DNA of 64,000 nt, taken from contig NC_092669.1 of assembly GCF_032118995.1 (NCBI RefSeq), forward strand, positions 5,641,501 through 5,705,500. The letters are read 5' to 3'. The notes beneath the pieces were generated by a model, which made no database searches, was not told where the DNA came from, and saw nothing but the letters and a program-made list of their open reading frames with translations. Source of the stretch: Asterias amurensis. Taxonomy: Eukaryota > Echinodermata > Asteroidea > Forcipulatida > Asteriidae. This document shows, piece after piece, positions 63,567 to 64,000 of this stretch (position 1 is its first letter; every line of letters starts with the position of its first letter). Made by a program: the position numbers and the translations under genes.

Positions 63567-64000
63567 TGCGATGGAGGTGATACCTGCCGGGCTGTTGTCT
63601 AACAGTGAGGTCAGACCCGAGAGTTGTCACGACGGTCGATTGTGTTTTTGTTTGGATAAAACCTTTTACTTCAAAGTTCAACTTTTTTGCTGGATAAGCA
63701 GTCTGACTATTTAATCACCGGGCCTAATCTGACCATGATCTGACAGACCTGGGGGTGCTATAGAACTGTCATACAATTGGTAACCTTGTGATTTTAATAA
63801 TAGTATAAATAGTAAAAACAACAGTGGCCCTTTATAGAGCGCTCAGGTCCGTCGGGTATGACGCTCATGGTGCGGTACAAACCAACATATAAAAAAAAGC
63901 AAAATAAAGTCATAGTGGTGGTGTTTAGTGGTGGTGGATTGTATGTTATGTTAAGGCCCGTGGCGTATCACCTGAACTTATGCCAAGGTATGCACAAAGT
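63567..64000 (-). other. Upstream region of the BBOX-like gene
   Basis: Expected to contain the 5' UTR and promoter. No TATA box or other clear signal could be assigned. A short 'gtggtggtgtttagtggtgg' microrepeat lies at 63918. Confidence 0.35.

Overview
This is animal nuclear DNA, most likely from a marine deuterostome such as a sea star or other echinoderm. Genes are sparse and intron-bearing with GT..AG junctions. Most of the window is layered transposons, including several families of TTAA-flanked MITEs, tRNA-derived SINEs and a foldback element. The species call is inference from repeat style and from the gamma-butyrobetaine dioxygenase-like gene; nothing in the sequence proves it.

Host genes, left to right. 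(1) A short acidic exon at the left edge. (2) A large single-exon gene (2923-6453, +) encoding, in one chain, a triose-phosphate-translocator-like membrane transporter, a signal-anchor-like helix, a GT32-like region, a polysaccharide pyruvyl transferase-like domain and a second GT32-like region. This is the most unusual object here: TPT-family carriers include phosphoenolpyruvate carriers, and pyruvyl transferases use phosphoenolpyruvate. (3) A two-exon gene (43056-43763 and 49814-50380, +) for a type II membrane protein with a DGD motif, probably a Golgi glycosyltransferase. (4) A complete five-exon gene on the minus strand (63566 to 56640) for a 398-residue gamma-butyrobetaine dioxygenase (BBOX1-like) of carnitine synthesis, with every splice phase matching. 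(5) A doubtful exon cluster at 52.1-53.3 kb.

Mobile DNA. 7-11.4 kb is a TTAA-bounded inverted repeat with a MITE in its loop. 11.8-13.5 kb is a broken L2/CR1-like retroposon. 18.57-25.22 kb is a foldback element whose long inverted ends carry ~198-bp tandem arrays and which is flanked by the 8-bp duplication CAGGTGAC. 25.7-27.1 kb is a tandem repeat dense in TGACGTCA. 29.95-39.21 kb is a young Ty3/Gypsy element on the minus strand with matching 1,040-bp LTRs, GTAT target duplications, gag, pol and a third ORF for a two-finger C2H2 protein behind its own splice acceptor. The whole element is saturated with the heptamer AACCTCA (TGAGGTT in its RNA). It sits inside an older CACTGCAAAAA-ended element.

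How the parts relate. Genes 2 and 3 both look like secretory-pathway glycan enzymes, but nothing shows that they cooperate. The BBOX-like gene has been shaped by repeats: a MITE sits at its stop codon, and a 133-bp unit containing the end of exon 3 plus its splice donor is present three times in tandem. All coordinates, counts and alignments were made by eye.
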